Shown here one piece after another: positions 1 to 8,115 of a stretch of 33,527 bases of DNA. The stretch lies in the NCBI GenBank assembly GCA_023128035.1, contig JAGMES010000036.1:1-33527 (forward strand), in the 5' to 3' direction. The position numbers and the translations under genes were made by a program. Numbering within the stretch: position 1 is the first letter of the stretch; every line of letters starts with the position of its first letter. The DNA is from Halanaerobiales bacterium. GTDB lineage: Bacteria; Bacillota_F; Halanaerobiia; DY22613. The notes under the pieces were generated by a model, which worked only from the letters and a program-made list of their open reading frames with translations, was not told the origin of the DNA and did not search any database.

Positions 1-23
1 GCTTTAGCTGGACGAGTTCACTA

Positions 24-1358
24 CTAATACATCTTCAAATATTGATCTAATTCCCAAGAATGAACTTGAGTACGATAAACTTCCCATTCGATCATTTTAG
101 CTTCTACAAAATGATCATAGATATGTTTTCCGAGTGCACTCCTAATTACTTCATCTTTTGATAACTCCTCTACAGCTTCCATAATATTAAGTGGTAAACT
201 GCGAATTCCTTCACTCTGTCTCTCAGCTGCAGTCATGTGGAAAATGTTATTCATTGTCTGTGAACCTGGATCAATCTTATTTTTAATTCCGTCCAATCCA
301 GCCTTAAGAACAACTGCTAACGCTAAATATGGATTACAAGCTGGGTCAGGATTTCTCAACTCAACCCGAGTAGCATTTCCTTTAGCCGCTGGAACCCGGA
401 TCAAAGCACTTCTATTTGAAGCAGACCAGGAAATATAAACAGGTGCCTCATATCCTGGAACTAAACGTTTATAAGAGTTTATGGTCGGATTCGTAATAGC
501 AGCAATAGCTTTTGCATGTTTTAGAATTCCACCTATATAATAATAAGCAAGCTCACTTAAACCTAATGAATCCTGTGGATCATAAAAAGCATTTTTCCCA
601 TCTTTAAAAAGTGATTGATTGATATGCATACCAGAACCCGCTTCTCCATATAATGGCTTTGGCATAAAAGTCGCATGATAGCCGTGCTCTTTTGCAATAG
701 CTTTCGTTACAAATTTAAAAGTTACAATATTATCTGCTGTTGTCAGAGCATCCGAATATTTAAAATCAATCTCATGTTGACCAGGGCCAACCTCATGATG
801 AGATGCCTCCATTTCAAAACCCATCTCTTGTAAAGCAAGGAAAATTTCCCGTCGAGTGTTAATACCCAAATCTACTGGGGATAGGTCAAAATATCCACCT
901 TGATCATTAGGAATGGTAGTAGGTTGTCCATTTTCATCTAGCTTAAAGAGATAAAACTCAGGCTCTGGACCAGCATAAAGTGAAAGTCCCATCTCCTCCG
1001 CTTCAGCGATAACCGTCTTTAATGTACCCCGAGGGTCACCAATAAAAGATTCGCCATTAGGAGTATACACATCACAAATTAACCTTGCCACAGATTTTTC
1101 TCGTGGATGCCAAGGGAAAATGGTAAAACTATTGTAATCAGGACGTAAGTACATATCAGATTCTTGAATACGGGTAAAACCTTCTATAGAAGAACCGTCA
1201 AACATAATCTCTCCATCTAGTGCCCGTTCCAATTGATCAACCGAAATAGCTACATTTTTACTAATTCCTAAAATATCAGTAAACTGTAAACGTATAAAAT
1301 TAACATCCCATTCTGTTGCCAATCGTAAAATATCTTCCCTAGTGTAATTTGGTTTCAT
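24..1358 (-). CDS. glnA: Type I glutamine synthetase
   Basis: Makes glutamine from glutamate, ammonia and ATP in the cytoplasm; the main route of ammonia assimilation. The N-terminal beta-grasp region, the [10 protein letters not shown] motif, the [14 protein letters not shown] segment and the late [12 protein letters not shown] segment are all typical of GSI. An upstream in-frame GTG at 1367 would add three residues, but it lies inside the AAGGAGTG ribosome binding site. The ATG at 1358 has that site six bases upstream and gives 444 residues, the same length as Bacillus subtilis GlnA. The gene follows glnR by 43 bp with no terminator visible between them, so it is the second gene of a glnRA operon. 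It is probably the feedback-inhibited, non-adenylylated GSI-alpha type, as expected for a GlnR-controlled enzyme (inferred from family and context). Confidence 0.97.
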   Translation of the reverse strand: MKPNYTREDILRLATEWDVNFIRLQFTDILGISKNVAISVDQLERALDGEIMFDGSSIEGFTRIQESDMYLRPDYNSFTIFPWHPREKSVARLICDVYTPNGESFIGDPRGTLKTVIAEAEEMGLSLYAGPEPEFYLFKLDENGQPTTIPNDQGGYFDLSPVDLGINTRREIFLALQEMGFEMEASHHEVGPGQHEIDFKYSDALTTADNIVTFKFVTKAIAKEHGYHATFMPKPLYGEAGSGMHINQSLFKDGKNAFYDPQDSLGLSELAYYYIGGILKHAKAIAAITNPTINSYKRLVPGYEAPVYISWSASNRSALIRVPAAKGNATRVELRNPDPACNPYLALAVVLKAGLDGIKNKIDPGSQTMNNIFHMTAAERQSEGIRSLPLNIMEAVEELSKDEVIRSALGKHIYDHFVEAKMIEWEVYRTQVHSWELDQYLKMY

Positions 1359-1401
1359 AACATTCACTCCTTTTTGATTTTAGTAGTATAGTTCTTGTAG
1401 T

Positions 1402-1791
1402 TTACTTTTCTGTTTCTCTTTCTTTTTCTCTTCTTCGCTTTACAACCATATTCACCAATTGAGCCCGGTTGGAAACCGGGTATATAGATCTCAAACCTCG
1501 CTCAATCCCAGGAAGAGTTATGGCTGGGTCAATATGTGGTAAGTCTAAAGGTTTATGTTCTTTAAATTCCAATTCTTCTTTCACCATTGAGATATTCAAT
1601 CCATTTTCAAGTAAAATTTTTATCTCCCTTAGCCTTTCAACTTCAGAAGGTGAAAAAATACGCTGTTTTCCCCGGGTTCGTCTGGGTTTAATTAACTCCG
1701 CCTCTTCATAGTACCGAATTTGACGATCTGTTAAACCTGTCATTTGTCGTACTCTCACCATAGAATAGATCGGTCTATCTTTCCTATCCAT
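1402..1791 (-). CDS. glnR: MerR-family nitrogen regulator GlnR
   Basis: Represses glnRA when nitrogen is plentiful. The winged-helix MerR domain is clear (RQMTGLTDRQIRYYEEAELI, then a wing with RRTRGKQRIF). The open frame extends to 1881, but the start is placed at the ATG at 1791, which has GGTGAG just upstream and makes the protein begin MDRKDRPIYS, like known GlnR proteins. The upstream extension would also run through the promoter. Length is 129 residues. The C-terminal tail ends in a basic stretch (KRRREKERETEK) and lacks the GNTFRQGDMSRFFH-like end of B. subtilis GlnR, the part that contacts glutamine-bound GlnA there. Contact with GlnA may therefore differ. The gene sits directly upstream of glnA and has a GlnR operator upstream of its own promoter, so autoregulation is likely. 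Confidence 0.9.
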   Translation of the reverse strand: MDRKDRPIYSMVRVRQMTGLTDRQIRYYEEAELIKPRRTRGKQRIFSPSEVERLREIKILLENGLNISMVKEELEFKEHKPLDLPHIDPAITLPGIERGLRSIYPVSNRAQLVNMVVKRRREKERETEK

Positions 1792-1825
1792 TATCTCACC
1801 ACTTTTTTTCTGAATTGATGGGTCT

Positions 1826-1854
1826 ATTTTATCAATGATCAAAGTCAATGTCAA
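1826..1854 (-). promoter_or_regulatory. Sigma-A promoter of glnRA
   Basis: Reading the minus strand: -35 TTGACA (1854-1849), a spacer of exactly 17 bases, and -10 TAAAAT (1831-1826). Transcription should begin near 1819, about 28 bases before the glnR start chosen here. It would lie inside the longer reading frame, which supports the shorter GlnR. Confidence 0.85.
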
Positions 1855-1859
1855 CTTCA

Positions 1860-1876
1860 TGTTAGGTTTGTTAACA
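1860..1876. promoter_or_regulatory. GlnR/TnrA operator
   Basis: The sequence TGTTAGGTTTGTTAACA is an exact match to the Bacillus GlnR/TnrA consensus TGTNA-N7-TNACA. It lies just upstream of the glnR -35 box, where the distal operator lies in B. subtilis glnRA. A half site (TGACA) overlaps the -35 element. The operator also lies about 110 bp upstream of the divergent gene at 1983, so it could affect that gene too (inference). Confidence 0.85.
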
Positions 1877-1916
1877 TTCAAAATGAATATTAAATTAATT
1901 TCTTTATCAAAAAAAT

Positions 1917-1940
1917 CGGGAAAGTTTATTCCATTTCCCG
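1917..1940. promoter_or_regulatory. Inverted repeat between glnR and the divergent gene
   Basis: CGGGAAA, ten bases, then TTTCCCG: a perfect 7-bp inverted repeat 43 bp upstream of the start at 1983. It could be an operator for the plus-strand gene or a hairpin in its leader. No regulator is assigned. Confidence 0.4.
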
Positions 1941-1982
1941 CATAAATATATAGTACTACTAAAGTGATGGAGGATTATCAAA

Positions 1983-3035
1983 ATGAAATCTTATTTTGCT
2001 AACACATTTTCAGCTAAAGGTTTACTATCAGCAATACCTGACTGGGATGAGAGTTATCATGTAGTAACAGTGTATGGTATGCCTGAGTCCGCAGTGAATA
2101 TTTTTATAGATGATCTTTTGCATGACTTACAAGTTCATGATATTCCAGTTCAAGCATATTTGAGCTGCATTTATCCTGATACACCTGATATTCTTATTAT
2201 TCCCTCACTAAAGCAGGTCATTCTGAATAGCAATTATCTCTTCTCCCTTTTAAAGACAATATCAAATAAAATGATGACTCAGCAATTATCTATAGAAAAA
2301 TTAAACATCACCCAACTATGCAGCAAAGATATGGTAGCACAATATCAAAAAACGATTATTGAACTGGAAGAAAAGATTAAATTTTACCAACAGGAAGGAT
2401 ACAACTTTCTTACACAACTTAATTTACTTCGCCCCTCACCAGGAGTTGTAACCAATGAGATGCTTCTCCTTCTCCAATCTATCTTTCCTGTTTCCGCAGA
2501 GAACACAGGAGAGCCTGAGAAGGTTCTAACCATTTCCATCACTAGTTCAGGTTGGCTTTCTGAACTCCAAAAAATTACTGCTACAATAAAGCGACGTTAT
2601 ATTCTTAACGGATCTAATTCTTTCTTGCAGACATTCTTTAAATTAGCTGAATCTCGAGCACAAAATCTAAAGATGAAATGCGATTTAATCATAAGTCCAC
2701 TGTATCCCGATCAAATTATCGGAATCCTTTTTCCTGATGAACACCAGGCTATTCTTGCAAAAAATGACCGTCATGGCCTCATTCCTAACCAGAATGATGT
2801 TACCCTCAATTTTAACCATGATAAAAAAGAAGATGGGGCAAAATTAAAAGAGTTCGAACAAAAGTTAACATTAGGAGCGAATTCTTTTATTAAAGCCCAC
2901 ACTTATCGAAAAGAGTTGGATGAATACTACTGGCATACTCTTGATCTAGATCAACTGTTCACCCAGCGTAGGAGGGTGATGCATCAGCTTCTGGCTCATT
3001 GTGATGGTCAAGAGTTATGGCAGTATTTTTTGTAG
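1983..3035 (+). CDS. Unknown protein resembling half of a clostridial ATPase family, without a P-loop
   Basis: 350 residues, with a good ribosome binding site (GGAGG, nine bases before ATG). No catalytic motif is visible. The order of segments recalls one half of the duplicated PRK06851-type ATPases of Clostridia: an opening SYFANTFSAKGLLSAI, then a beta-strand and turn VVTVYGMPESAVN, then YPDTPDILIIPSLKQVI, a helical coiled region around residues 115-145, and a C-terminal EYYWHTLDLDQLFTQRR. In those ATPases the turn is GxPGTGKS; here it is GMPESAVN, so nucleotide binding by the usual Walker A is unlikely. This relationship is from memory of the family layout and is an inference. The gene is transcribed away from glnR and ends at a hairpin repeat that probably stops transcription. 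It has no obvious partner. Confidence 0.5.
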   Translation: MKSYFANTFSAKGLLSAIPDWDESYHVVTVYGMPESAVNIFIDDLLHDLQVHDIPVQAYLSCIYPDTPDILIIPSLKQVILNSNYLFSLLKTISNKMMTQQLSIEKLNITQLCSKDMVAQYQKTIIELEEKIKFYQQEGYNFLTQLNLLRPSPGVVTNEMLLLLQSIFPVSAENTGEPEKVLTISITSSGWLSELQKITATIKRRYILNGSNSFLQTFFKLAESRAQNLKMKCDLIISPLYPDQIIGILFPDEHQAILAKNDRHGLIPNQNDVTLNFNHDKKEDGAKLKEFEQKLTLGANSFIKAHTYRKELDEYYWHTLDLDQLFTQRRRVMHQLLAHCDGQELWQYFL

Positions 3036-3045
3036 AGAATATAAA

Positions 3046-3100
3046 AAATGCATGGCTACGTAGCAGAGAGGTATTCTCTGATGCGTTTTGCCATGCATTT
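3046..3100. repeat. Long hairpin repeat, copy A (probable two-way terminator)
   Basis: Outer arms AAATGCATGGC and GCCATGCATTT pair perfectly. An inner stem CAGAGA/TCTCTG and an ACG/CGT pair add to the fold. It has A-rich sequence on the left and T-rich sequence on the right, so it can terminate transcription from either side. It separates the convergent gene ending at 3035 from the relic ending at 3103. A near-identical copy lies at 16944-17001. Confidence 0.8.
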
Positions 3101-3102
3101 AT

Positions 3103-3177
3103 TTAAGTTACTACTTTATAAGTATCTTTCCCGATGAAGATAATCAATGCTTGCTTTAGATTCTGAGAACCCTTTTT
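3103..3177 (-). pseudogene. 3' relic of an AAA-ATPase-like/PD-(D/E)XK gene
   Basis: The minus strand encodes QNLKQALIIFIGKDTYKVVT followed by a stop. This matches the last residues of the intact gene at 15107-16804 (NLKQALIIFIGKDTYEVVLS) almost residue for residue, and the DNA is about 85% identical across the stretch. An in-frame stop lies just upstream, so only the C-terminal end survives. The hairpin repeat follows the stop codon directly, as it does after the related gene at 17001. Confidence 0.75.
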
Positions 3178-3224
3178 TTATGTGTACAATAGTGGTCAAC
3201 AATCTTTAAAATAAAATTCTTCCA

Positions 3225-4088
3225 TTACCCCTCTCCACACTCAATCAATGCACCATACCCCACATTCGTTTTAGCACCAATACCTAAATCAAGGATGATC
3301 CGTTTAAATAATTCAATCTTCTCAATAGAAGTTAAAATACCACCTTTCAAATCGAACCTAAATTCAAATGTTACATTTGGTAATACTTTTAGAAAACGCA
3401 ACGGTGTTGGAGCTAATAATGGACCAGGGTGAGGCGTAATATAATCCTCCCCAAGAATCTTACCTTTTTTATTGCCTTTTACTATTTCAGCAGCAAAAAA
3501 GATATCGCGTTCCTTCATCTTTATTGATTCGCCTTTTTTTATACCATCAAAAATTTCATATTCTAAATCATCAATACAAATTGAATTAAGTTGGGACTCA
3601 GAAGTGATCACCTTGCTTAATAGGTACTTTATGTACTCACGTCTTTCATCAGCACGCTGCTGATCCCTGTCCGATTTTTTCTTTTTATCATCTGGGTAAT
3701 CATTTGGAAACGCACTTCTAAGCATTCCTTTAACCGATGATCCAGGTATAATTGGTAAACCTGTTAAGTAATCAAACTGAAATCCAATCTTAAACTCTTC
3801 ATTTAGACCAACTTCATGAGTAATTCCTGTTCCGATCACCAACCCAGGATAAATCGTTTTCAAGGAAAATTTCTGTATTGACTTTTCAAGTCTTGATTTA
3901 GTTGAGGATTCTGGAAATATATAATCATACATCATCTTATTCTTATCTTTTATTAAACCCTTAGCATCACTTGCTTTCACATCTACCATACCTTTATTAT
4001 CTAACTCAATCAAACTTCGCAAATCATCATCCCTATAATAATGTTTATAAAATAGAAACCCCAGATTACCTGTATAGTCCTTACCCAT
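3225..4088 (-). CDS. cmr6: Type III-B CRISPR RAMP protein Cmr6
   Basis: A subunit of the Cmr RNA-targeting complex, expected near the end of the filament. The central FDYLTGLPIIPGSSVKGMLR segment and the late glycine-rich GAKTNVGYGAL loop are typical of Cmr6 RAMP folds. Several GTG codons lie upstream in frame; the ATG at 4088 is chosen because it overlaps the cmr5 stop by eight bases (ATGGGTAA), the same pattern as at the cmr4-cmr5 junction. This gives 287 residues. It is the last gene of the operon. Confidence 0.9.
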   Translation of the reverse strand: MGKDYTGNLGFLFYKHYYRDDDLRSLIELDNKGMVDVKASDAKGLIKDKNKMMYDYIFPESSTKSRLEKSIQKFSLKTIYPGLVIGTGITHEVGLNEEFKIGFQFDYLTGLPIIPGSSVKGMLRSAFPNDYPDDKKKKSDRDQQRADERREYIKYLLSKVITSESQLNSICIDDLEYEIFDGIKKGESIKMKERDIFFAAEIVKGNKKGKILGEDYITPHPGPLLAPTPLRFLKVLPNVTFEFRFDLKGGILTSIEKIELFKRIILDLGIGAKTNVGYGALIECGEG

Positions 4089-4494
4089 CAACCTCACCAC
4101 CACTAGTGAGCTTAAATGTTCGGATCGCCAATTTTAAAGCGATCGCAGCCCGTTTAATATCTTCCTTTATATAATCTTCATTATCTTGATTATGCAATAC
4201 ATAATTAAGTAAAGTCTCCCCTTTAACATCCTCTAGCATTTTCTCCAGCCACTGAATAATTACTATCCGATCAACTTTATCTGAGCAGTTTAATCGACTT
4301 TCACCCTCATCTGAACCTTTATTAGAATAGAAAGCCAAAGTTGAAATAAGACCACTTTGAGTTAAACTAGCCCCAAAAGAAGCAATATATCCACTATACT
4401 TATTTTGAATAGTTGTTTTCTCCCCAAATTGTTCTCTAAGAATCTTCAAAGCATCTGGAATATAATCTTCGACTCTTTTTATTCTCTCAATCAT
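4081..4494 (-). CDS. cmr5: Type III-B CRISPR small subunit Cmr5
   Basis: 137 residues, mostly alpha-helical, with the composition and size of Cmr5, the small subunit that lines the inner filament of the Cmr complex. Recognition leans on position: it lies between cmr4 and cmr6 with an overlap at each end. The ATG at 4494 (overlap ATGATTGA with the cmr4 stop) is preferred over the frame start at 4506, because the ribosome binding site GGTGG lies five bases before it. The segment YSGYIASFGASLTQSGLISTLAFY matches the conserved helix with a Gly/Ser-rich turn seen in Cmr5 proteins. Confidence 0.85.
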   Translation of the reverse strand: MIERIKRVEDYIPDALKILREQFGEKTTIQNKYSGYIASFGASLTQSGLISTLAFYSNKGSDEGESRLNCSDKVDRIVIIQWLEKMLEDVKGETLLNYVLHNQDNEDYIKEDIKRAAIALKLAIRTFKLTSGGEVDG

Positions 4495-5272
4495 TGTTAC
4501 CACCATCTATCATCTTGAATTTGGTATAACCATATCCAATTGTTGCATTACCGCCAATTTGAATAACTTCATCATTTAAATTTTTCTCAAAATCTTTATT
4601 ACAATTATCTTTATCAACCATAGTTATGAAATAAAACCTAGTTTCTCGGGGAATAATCTCTTCATACCATAAATTTTTGCTGATCCCATTTTCTAAATTA
4701 TTCCTTGCAATCACAGGTAATTCCTTAACAATTTTTTTAAATTTATCGTCTGGAAATATTACCAAATTCTCACCAAACCATTCTTCGAGTTTTCTCCTGT
4801 GTGCATAATTTGAATACTTTTCTAAAAGCTTAACCTTATAATCTTCTATAATTACTTCTGCATCATCAAAAATAATTAGCTCGTTTAAAGAAGCAAAATC
4901 TTTACATACTTTTTCTAATATTTTTCTTCTCTCAGGCTCAATATCAAAAGTCTCCATCCAACCCAAAAGCTCACGAATCACCTGTGGACAAGTGGCACGA
5001 TAAAAAGGTTTATGATTACTACGTACAGGGTAACTCAATAATTTTGCACTAAAAAACTTGTACCGTCCTTTTGTACTATCAGTACCAAAAACTTCGCTAT
5101 ACTTTTCATAACCAAAATGACTTCTAATAGCACCTTTCAAACTAGATGCATTAATAGTTGGAAATTCTGTTACTACATCTCTCTGTACCTGATTTTCAAC
5201 AATATTATAATTTGTATCACCACTACCAACATGCATATCAGTTAATGCTTTAATCATATAAAAAGTAACCAA
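4487..5272 (-). CDS. cmr4: Type III-B CRISPR backbone RAMP Cmr4
   Basis: The repeated backbone subunit that cuts target RNA at six-base steps in known Cmr complexes. The start is TTG at 5272, with AAAGGAGGT eight bases upstream; 261 residues. The N-terminal LTDMHVGSG and TINASSLKGAIRSHFG segments and the C-terminal GGNATIGYGYTKF loop identify Cmr4. In the thumb loop the sequence is NIVENQVQRD. In Pyrococcus Cmr4 the same place reads VVDQPIQRE, with Asp26 as the catalytic residue; here residue 26 is Glu. Target RNA cleavage may therefore be altered or lost (inference from an alignment made by eye). The stop overlaps cmr5 by eight bases. Confidence 0.92.
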   Translation of the reverse strand: MVTFYMIKALTDMHVGSGDTNYNIVENQVQRDVVTEFPTINASSLKGAIRSHFGYEKYSEVFGTDSTKGRYKFFSAKLLSYPVRSNHKPFYRATCPQVIRELLGWMETFDIEPERRKILEKVCKDFASLNELIIFDDAEVIIEDYKVKLLEKYSNYAHRRKLEEWFGENLVIFPDDKFKKIVKELPVIARNNLENGISKNLWYEEIIPRETRFYFITMVDKDNCNKDFEKNLNDEVIQIGGNATIGYGYTKFKMIDGGNND

Positions 5273-5287
5273 TTTAATTTACCTCCT

Positions 5288-6400
5288 TTAAAATCCATGA
5301 TTATAACCAATTTGATATAAATTTTTATAAGCTCGAATTTTTTTTAGCACAACATCCTTCTGACCTTTTTTTACGTAGATTACAGAACCGCGTTCCCAAA
5401 AATTATACTTTTGAGGAATTCGCGACATCCTTTGTAGTCCCCGTAAATTTCTAAAACTAACACCTTTTCGAATTGCAAAGGAAATACCATCAATTTTTTG
5501 CGGAAGATAACAATCACTTACTAAAATAATCTTGTTATGATCTTGATATAGTTTTGATTCTGAAATTATCTGATCAAAATCCTTTTTTGTTTCTTCAAAT
5601 ATAATCTGGAAAGTGGATTTATCTTTACCCAAATGAACAATGGATTTTTTAAAAGAATAATCTGTCTTTAAGAAAAATGCAAATTCATATTCAGATGAAT
5701 TTTCTTTAGCTAAAGTATAATAAATCTGTTTGTAGAACCCATCCTCTTTTAAATTAAGATTATTACCTACTTTTTCAAAAGGAATAAAAACTTTATCATT
5801 TGAAATAACCATTGCTGCGTTTAAATTCATAAGCCCATCTACCAAACCATTTTTAGGATTATATTCTTTCTTTTTCTCATTGTCAGTATCCTTTTCAACT
5901 TTAAATGGCTGAAAATATTCTAAATTAGCCCGAAGTTTTAAATCTGGTTGCTCTTCTAGTTTGAAAGGACAATACTTTTCAGAACTTATTTTTTCAGAAC
6001 TTACTTTATGATCTAGGGGTGCTGACATAATAAATTCTTTTTTTCCTTCTTTATTTTTATATAGAAGAATCGGAGAAATATCATTTATCGAACCAAAATT
6101 TTGTTTTTTATCACAGTCATCCATATTAAAACTTGCTTCACCAATCAATTTTTTCATTCTACTTATATCATTTGATTCATATTGACTTCGATCAGACTTG
6201 ATTATTCTCTCCTGCACTAAAATCTCCTGTCGCAACATCCCCAATAATGAGGTTTGTTGAGGAAACTTTCGAGAGCATAAATAATATGTAAGATCATCTT
6301 TACCAGCAAAACTATCATTCTGTGAGTAATTTCTATAACCCCTTTCAGAACCAAAGAAAAAATAATCCAAAGGTTTTAATCGCACTAAGTAAGTTTTCAT
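5288..6400 (-). CDS. cmr3: Type III-B CRISPR RAMP protein Cmr3
   Basis: 370 residues. Cmr3 sits next to Cas10 at the foot of the complex and holds the 5' tag of the crRNA. The opening VRLKPLDYFFFGSERG, the SLLGMLRQEIL helix and the IRKGVSFRNLRGLQRMSRIP segment fit Cmr3. The start codon overlaps the cas10 stop by four bases (ATGA), a sign of translational coupling. A run of 15 non-coding bases carrying AAAGGAGGT separates it from cmr4. Confidence 0.9.
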   Translation of the reverse strand: MKTYLVRLKPLDYFFFGSERGYRNYSQNDSFAGKDDLTYYLCSRKFPQQTSLLGMLRQEILVQERIIKSDRSQYESNDISRMKKLIGEASFNMDDCDKKQNFGSINDISPILLYKNKEGKKEFIMSAPLDHKVSSEKISSEKYCPFKLEEQPDLKLRANLEYFQPFKVEKDTDNEKKKEYNPKNGLVDGLMNLNAAMVISNDKVFIPFEKVGNNLNLKEDGFYKQIYYTLAKENSSEYEFAFFLKTDYSFKKSIVHLGKDKSTFQIIFEETKKDFDQIISESKLYQDHNKIILVSDCYLPQKIDGISFAIRKGVSFRNLRGLQRMSRIPQKYNFWERGSVIYVKKGQKDVVLKKIRAYKNLYQIGYNHGF

Positions 6401-8115
6401 GATTCATTCCCCTCTTCATTTAAGAATTTAATAAACTTCAAAAATGAATGAATCTGATTGAAAAGCTGTTCAAATAGCTCATCTAATCTTTTTTTCTTAT
6501 CTTCATTTTTCTCAGTCAGTTTATCCATCTCTGCTTTATAATCCTGATAAGTTGAAGCAATAAGATTATTTATATCATCCAATATTTCCACATATTTTTC
6601 ATGTTTTTTAAATTTATTTTCAAAATAATTATCTAAGCTTTGCTTCCATAGTCGAGTATCTTGATCCTCCATCTGTAATATCTCTCTTAACAAAGATTTG
6701 TCCTTCATCAAATGGTAAATAACAGAATTAAGAAAATTAGTTTCTACTTTTGCGTCATCTTCTCCAACTTTCTCATGATCGATTTGATAGATCTTCTTTA
6801 AAATTTCTTTAAAATACTTATATGATTCACTATTCTTTGCAACAATAGAACCTGTTTTTTGACCACTATGTTTTATCAGATTAAAAGCAATAGCATTTTT
6901 CTGCTGTCCACCAAGCTTAAATTTTTTAGCCTGACCAAAAAGAAGCTTAACCGAATTTTCTAGAGCTTCATACAATGGAAATTTATTATAAGAAATCGTC
7001 AAACCAAAAGAAAGTGAAGGCTCTGGCAACTTTTCTACTGCTTTTGATGTCTTCTCAATCTCATTTTTAAACTTTATAAAATATCCATCAAAGATACCCG
7101 AAAGCCCGTCTAGTAAATCAAAAATATTTGCTATTTTTCCTCTCTCACTAGCTGCACTAGAGAACTTATTAAAAATAGGTGCGAAAAATAATAAATCATC
7201 TCCACCAGCATAAATCAATTCTCCACCATATTGCGCAACTAATTCTCCAGCTTCTAACGAGAACTTAAGTAAGCTTTTTGAAAAATCATCAAAATTACCC
7301 TTTGATAATCTTTCAACGATCTTGCCTATATTGTCTCCATCAGCTTGAACGATAGCGATATACTTATAGAATTTTTTTGCATCATCACCTAGAAATTTAT
7401 AAAATTTTTCATAATAATCTTCGTCATTTCGATCTATACCCTTACATTTAAGGTGATTTTCAATATCATGATATTTTTCAAGCTTTAAAACCTCCACACT
7501 TGCTATCTCTGGCAAAGATTTTATCTTATATGTGCTATCTTTAAAAGTATCTTCAGCAAGAAAACTATTTTTGACATTGGTATTTTTGAGAAATTCCATG
7601 ATATAGTTCCGCGTTTCACAAGGAATAATGGCTTCATATAGTTCTAATTGCTCTAAATAAGGCGAGATTTCGATAATATGATTAGAATTTTCTTCCAATT
7701 CAACTTCTACATAGTAAACCTGAAAGTAGTTGTGGATATAATCTTTCGCATCCTTACTTTCTGTCTCATAATTCTGAATTTCCAAAGTTTCAGTAATCTT
7801 ATCAGCAATATTATCAAGAACTTCATTAATTATTTGATCCAAACGCTCAAAAGCATTATCATTTGCTTGAAAGATTAATCGGTCAGGAAAACCTACTCCT
7901 CTTTTGGATTTATTATCAGGTTTCAAAATCTCATCATCAACATATGGCAAAATAAATTTTTCAGCCAACCCCTTGTTTTTTAGTTCTATAATTAGATTTT
8001 TAGCGATATAGGAAAAAATATAACTTGCACCCCAGAGCTGCCCAGTTTTTTTTGCATTTTGAATTGTTTTCATGATTGGCCCGATTGTTATTCCAATGTA
8101 TTTATTTGTCGCCAT
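6397..8115 (-). CDS. cmr2: Cas10 (Cmr2) cyclase subunit without an HD domain
   Basis: Large subunit of the type III-B complex; in relatives its Palm domain makes a nucleotide second messenger when target RNA binds. It begins directly with the first Palm-like domain (YIGITIGPIMKTIQNAKKTGQLWGASYIFS), so the usual N-terminal HD DNase is missing. That explains the short length of 572 residues against roughly 800-900 for HD-bearing Cmr2. The second Palm has IVQADGDNIG (Asp259, Asp261) and YAGGDDLLFF (GGDD 304-307), so the cyclase site looks intact. The C-terminal 150 residues are helical. The gene overlaps cmr1 upstream by 14 bases and cmr3 downstream by four. With CorA and NrN encoded just upstream, the likely product is SAM-AMP rather than cyclic oligoadenylate (inference). 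Confidence 0.93.
   Translation of the reverse strand: MATNKYIGITIGPIMKTIQNAKKTGQLWGASYIFSYIAKNLIIELKNKGLAEKFILPYVDDEILKPDNKSKRGVGFPDRLIFQANDNAFERLDQIINEVLDNIADKITETLEIQNYETESKDAKDYIHNYFQVYYVEVELEENSNHIIEISPYLEQLELYEAIIPCETRNYIMEFLKNTNVKNSFLAEDTFKDSTYKIKSLPEIASVEVLKLEKYHDIENHLKCKGIDRNDEDYYEKFYKFLGDDAKKFYKYIAIVQADGDNIGKIVERLSKGNFDDFSKSLLKFSLEAGELVAQYGGELIYAGGDDLLFFAPIFNKFSSAASERGKIANIFDLLDGLSGIFDGYFIKFKNEIEKTSKAVEKLPEPSLSFGLTISYNKFPLYEALENSVKLLFGQAKKFKLGGQQKNAIAFNLIKHSGQKTGSIVAKNSESYKYFKEILKKIYQIDHEKVGEDDAKVETNFLNSVIYHLMKDKSLLREILQMEDQDTRLWKQSLDNYFENKFKKHEKYVEILDDINNLIASTYQDYKAEMDKLTEKNEDKKKRLDELFEQLFNQIHSFLKFIKFLNEEGNES

Noticed and set aside
1792..1881. 30-residue N-terminal extension of GlnR
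   Set aside because: It runs through the -35/-10 promoter and part of the operator, and the shorter start has its own ribosome site.
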